Notes under the pieces: generated by a model | Told to the model about the DNA's origin: nothing | Databases searched by the model: none | The model's input: the letters and a program-made list of their open reading frames with translations, nothing else | In this document: piece after piece, positions 63,721 to 64,000 of the stretch | How the letters are laid out: each line of letters begins with the position of its first letter | Position numbering within the stretch: position 1 is the first letter of the stretch | Made by a program: the position numbers and the translations under genes | Assembly: GCF_003231305.1 (NCBI RefSeq) | Contig: NZ_QKVM01000008.1 | Coordinates: 62,001-126,000, forward strand | Reading direction: 5' to 3' | Origin: Pseudomonas sichuanensis | Lineage (GTDB): Bacteria; Pseudomonadota; Gammaproteobacteria; Pseudomonadales; Pseudomonadaceae | Length of the DNA: 64,000 bases

Positions 63721-64000
63721 ATGAGCATGTCCCAAACCGCAAACGCCTGGGCCGATGGCCATTCCTTCATCGGCCAGATCTACCTGCGGCAAGACCAGCG
63801 CTGGTCGCCCATCCACCTGCATGCCACACGCCACGATTTCAGTTTCGGGGTGGATGTTCGCAGTGATACGGGTTGGCTGCAGACCGGGGGTGCCGACCCG
63901 GCCGAAGCCTTCCTGTTCCGCTTTCACTCCAAGGGGCCCGAGCGCCTCCACTTCACGCTGTCGCTGGCCAGCGACAGCACTCGGCAGCTGGACATCGACA
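63721..64000 (+). CDS. Hypothetical protein, truncated by the window end
   Basis: 93 codons visible from ATG 63721, with AGGAG 8 nt upstream; the frame is still open at the last base. Starts MSMSQTANAWADGHSFIGQI and contains RWSPIHLHATRHDFSFGVDV. No family recognised with confidence. High-GC codon use fits the chromosome. The 147 bp before it contain no gene. Confidence 0.7.
   Translation, partial: MSMSQTANAWADGHSFIGQIYLRQDQRWSPIHLHATRHDFSFGVDVRSDTGWLQTGGADPAEAFLFRFHSKGPERLHFTLSLASDSTRQLDID

Noticed and set aside
1..64000. CRISPR arrays, complete tRNA or rRNA genes
   Set aside because: No regularly spaced repeats; only the tRNA-like 3' tail at the two att sites was found.

Overview
The window is from a gamma-proteobacterium of the genus Pseudomonas, most likely the P. 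putida/P. fluorescens lineage. The evidence is the strongly GC-rich third codon positions, many REP/BIME palindromes of the Pseudomonas type (cores like GCGGGGCAAGCCCGC flanked by CTCCCAC), and a backbone gene set typical of that genus: glucarate catabolism, GABA-type permease, a siderophore receptor with PiuC-like hydroxylase, RhlE-type helicase, TesB, DUF2076 and YciC-like proteins. No rRNA, complete tRNA or CRISPR array was seen.

Layout. 1-4.4 kb: a rearranged catabolic remnant with a MITE-like element, a thioesterase/isomerase fusion gene, an acyl-CoA ligase whose 5' end is joined to the broken start of an NCS1-type permease gene, and a divergent LysR regulator. 4.6-8.5 kb: an intact hsdR without hsdM/hsdS and the 3' stump of an AlbA/HATPase-type gene, the remains of a type I restriction locus. 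8.73-23.25 kb: a 14.5-kb genomic island bounded by a perfect 20-bp direct repeat that looks like the 3' end of a tRNA/tmRNA, each copy followed by its own terminator. It carries a P4-type integrase, degraded conjugative-element fragments, two membrane proteins, a QatABC anti-phage operon with no visible qatD, a DGQHR-domain (DndB/DpdB-like) protein, and a MazG-like pyrophosphohydrolase paired with a PD-(D/E)XK nuclease-helicase fusion. It is a defence island.

23.3-32.9 kb: directly beyond the attachment repeat lies a tightly coupled minus-strand biosynthetic operon. In transcription order it holds an SGNH-hydrolase-like protein, a 31-aa lysine-rich mini-ORF, a large haem-oxygenase-like diiron protein, a NodU/TobZ-type carbamoyltransferase, a 38-aa mini-ORF, an AsnO/VioC-like Fe(II)/2-oxoglutarate oxygenase, two ATP-grasp amino-acid ligases, a 50-aa mini-ORF and a LysE/RhtB exporter. 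ATGA, TGATG and short-gap couplings run through almost the whole set. I infer production and export of a small modified, carbamoylated amino acid or di/tripeptide. I do not recognise the product. This operon, with three translationally coupled mini-genes, is the best candidate for an undescribed system.

33.5-64 kb: ordinary chromosome. It contains a DHA2 drug exporter with divergent LysR, a DUF1016 nuclease, an amino-acid permease, the gudP-gudD glucarate operon with a FadR-type regulator and two matching operators, an iron uptake locus (TonB receptor, PiuC, Fe ABC transporter, two-component system) and assorted housekeeping genes. A duplicated segment at 56.5-56.8 kb contributes to a cluster of four perfect DnaA boxes. 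The last gene is cut by the window end.
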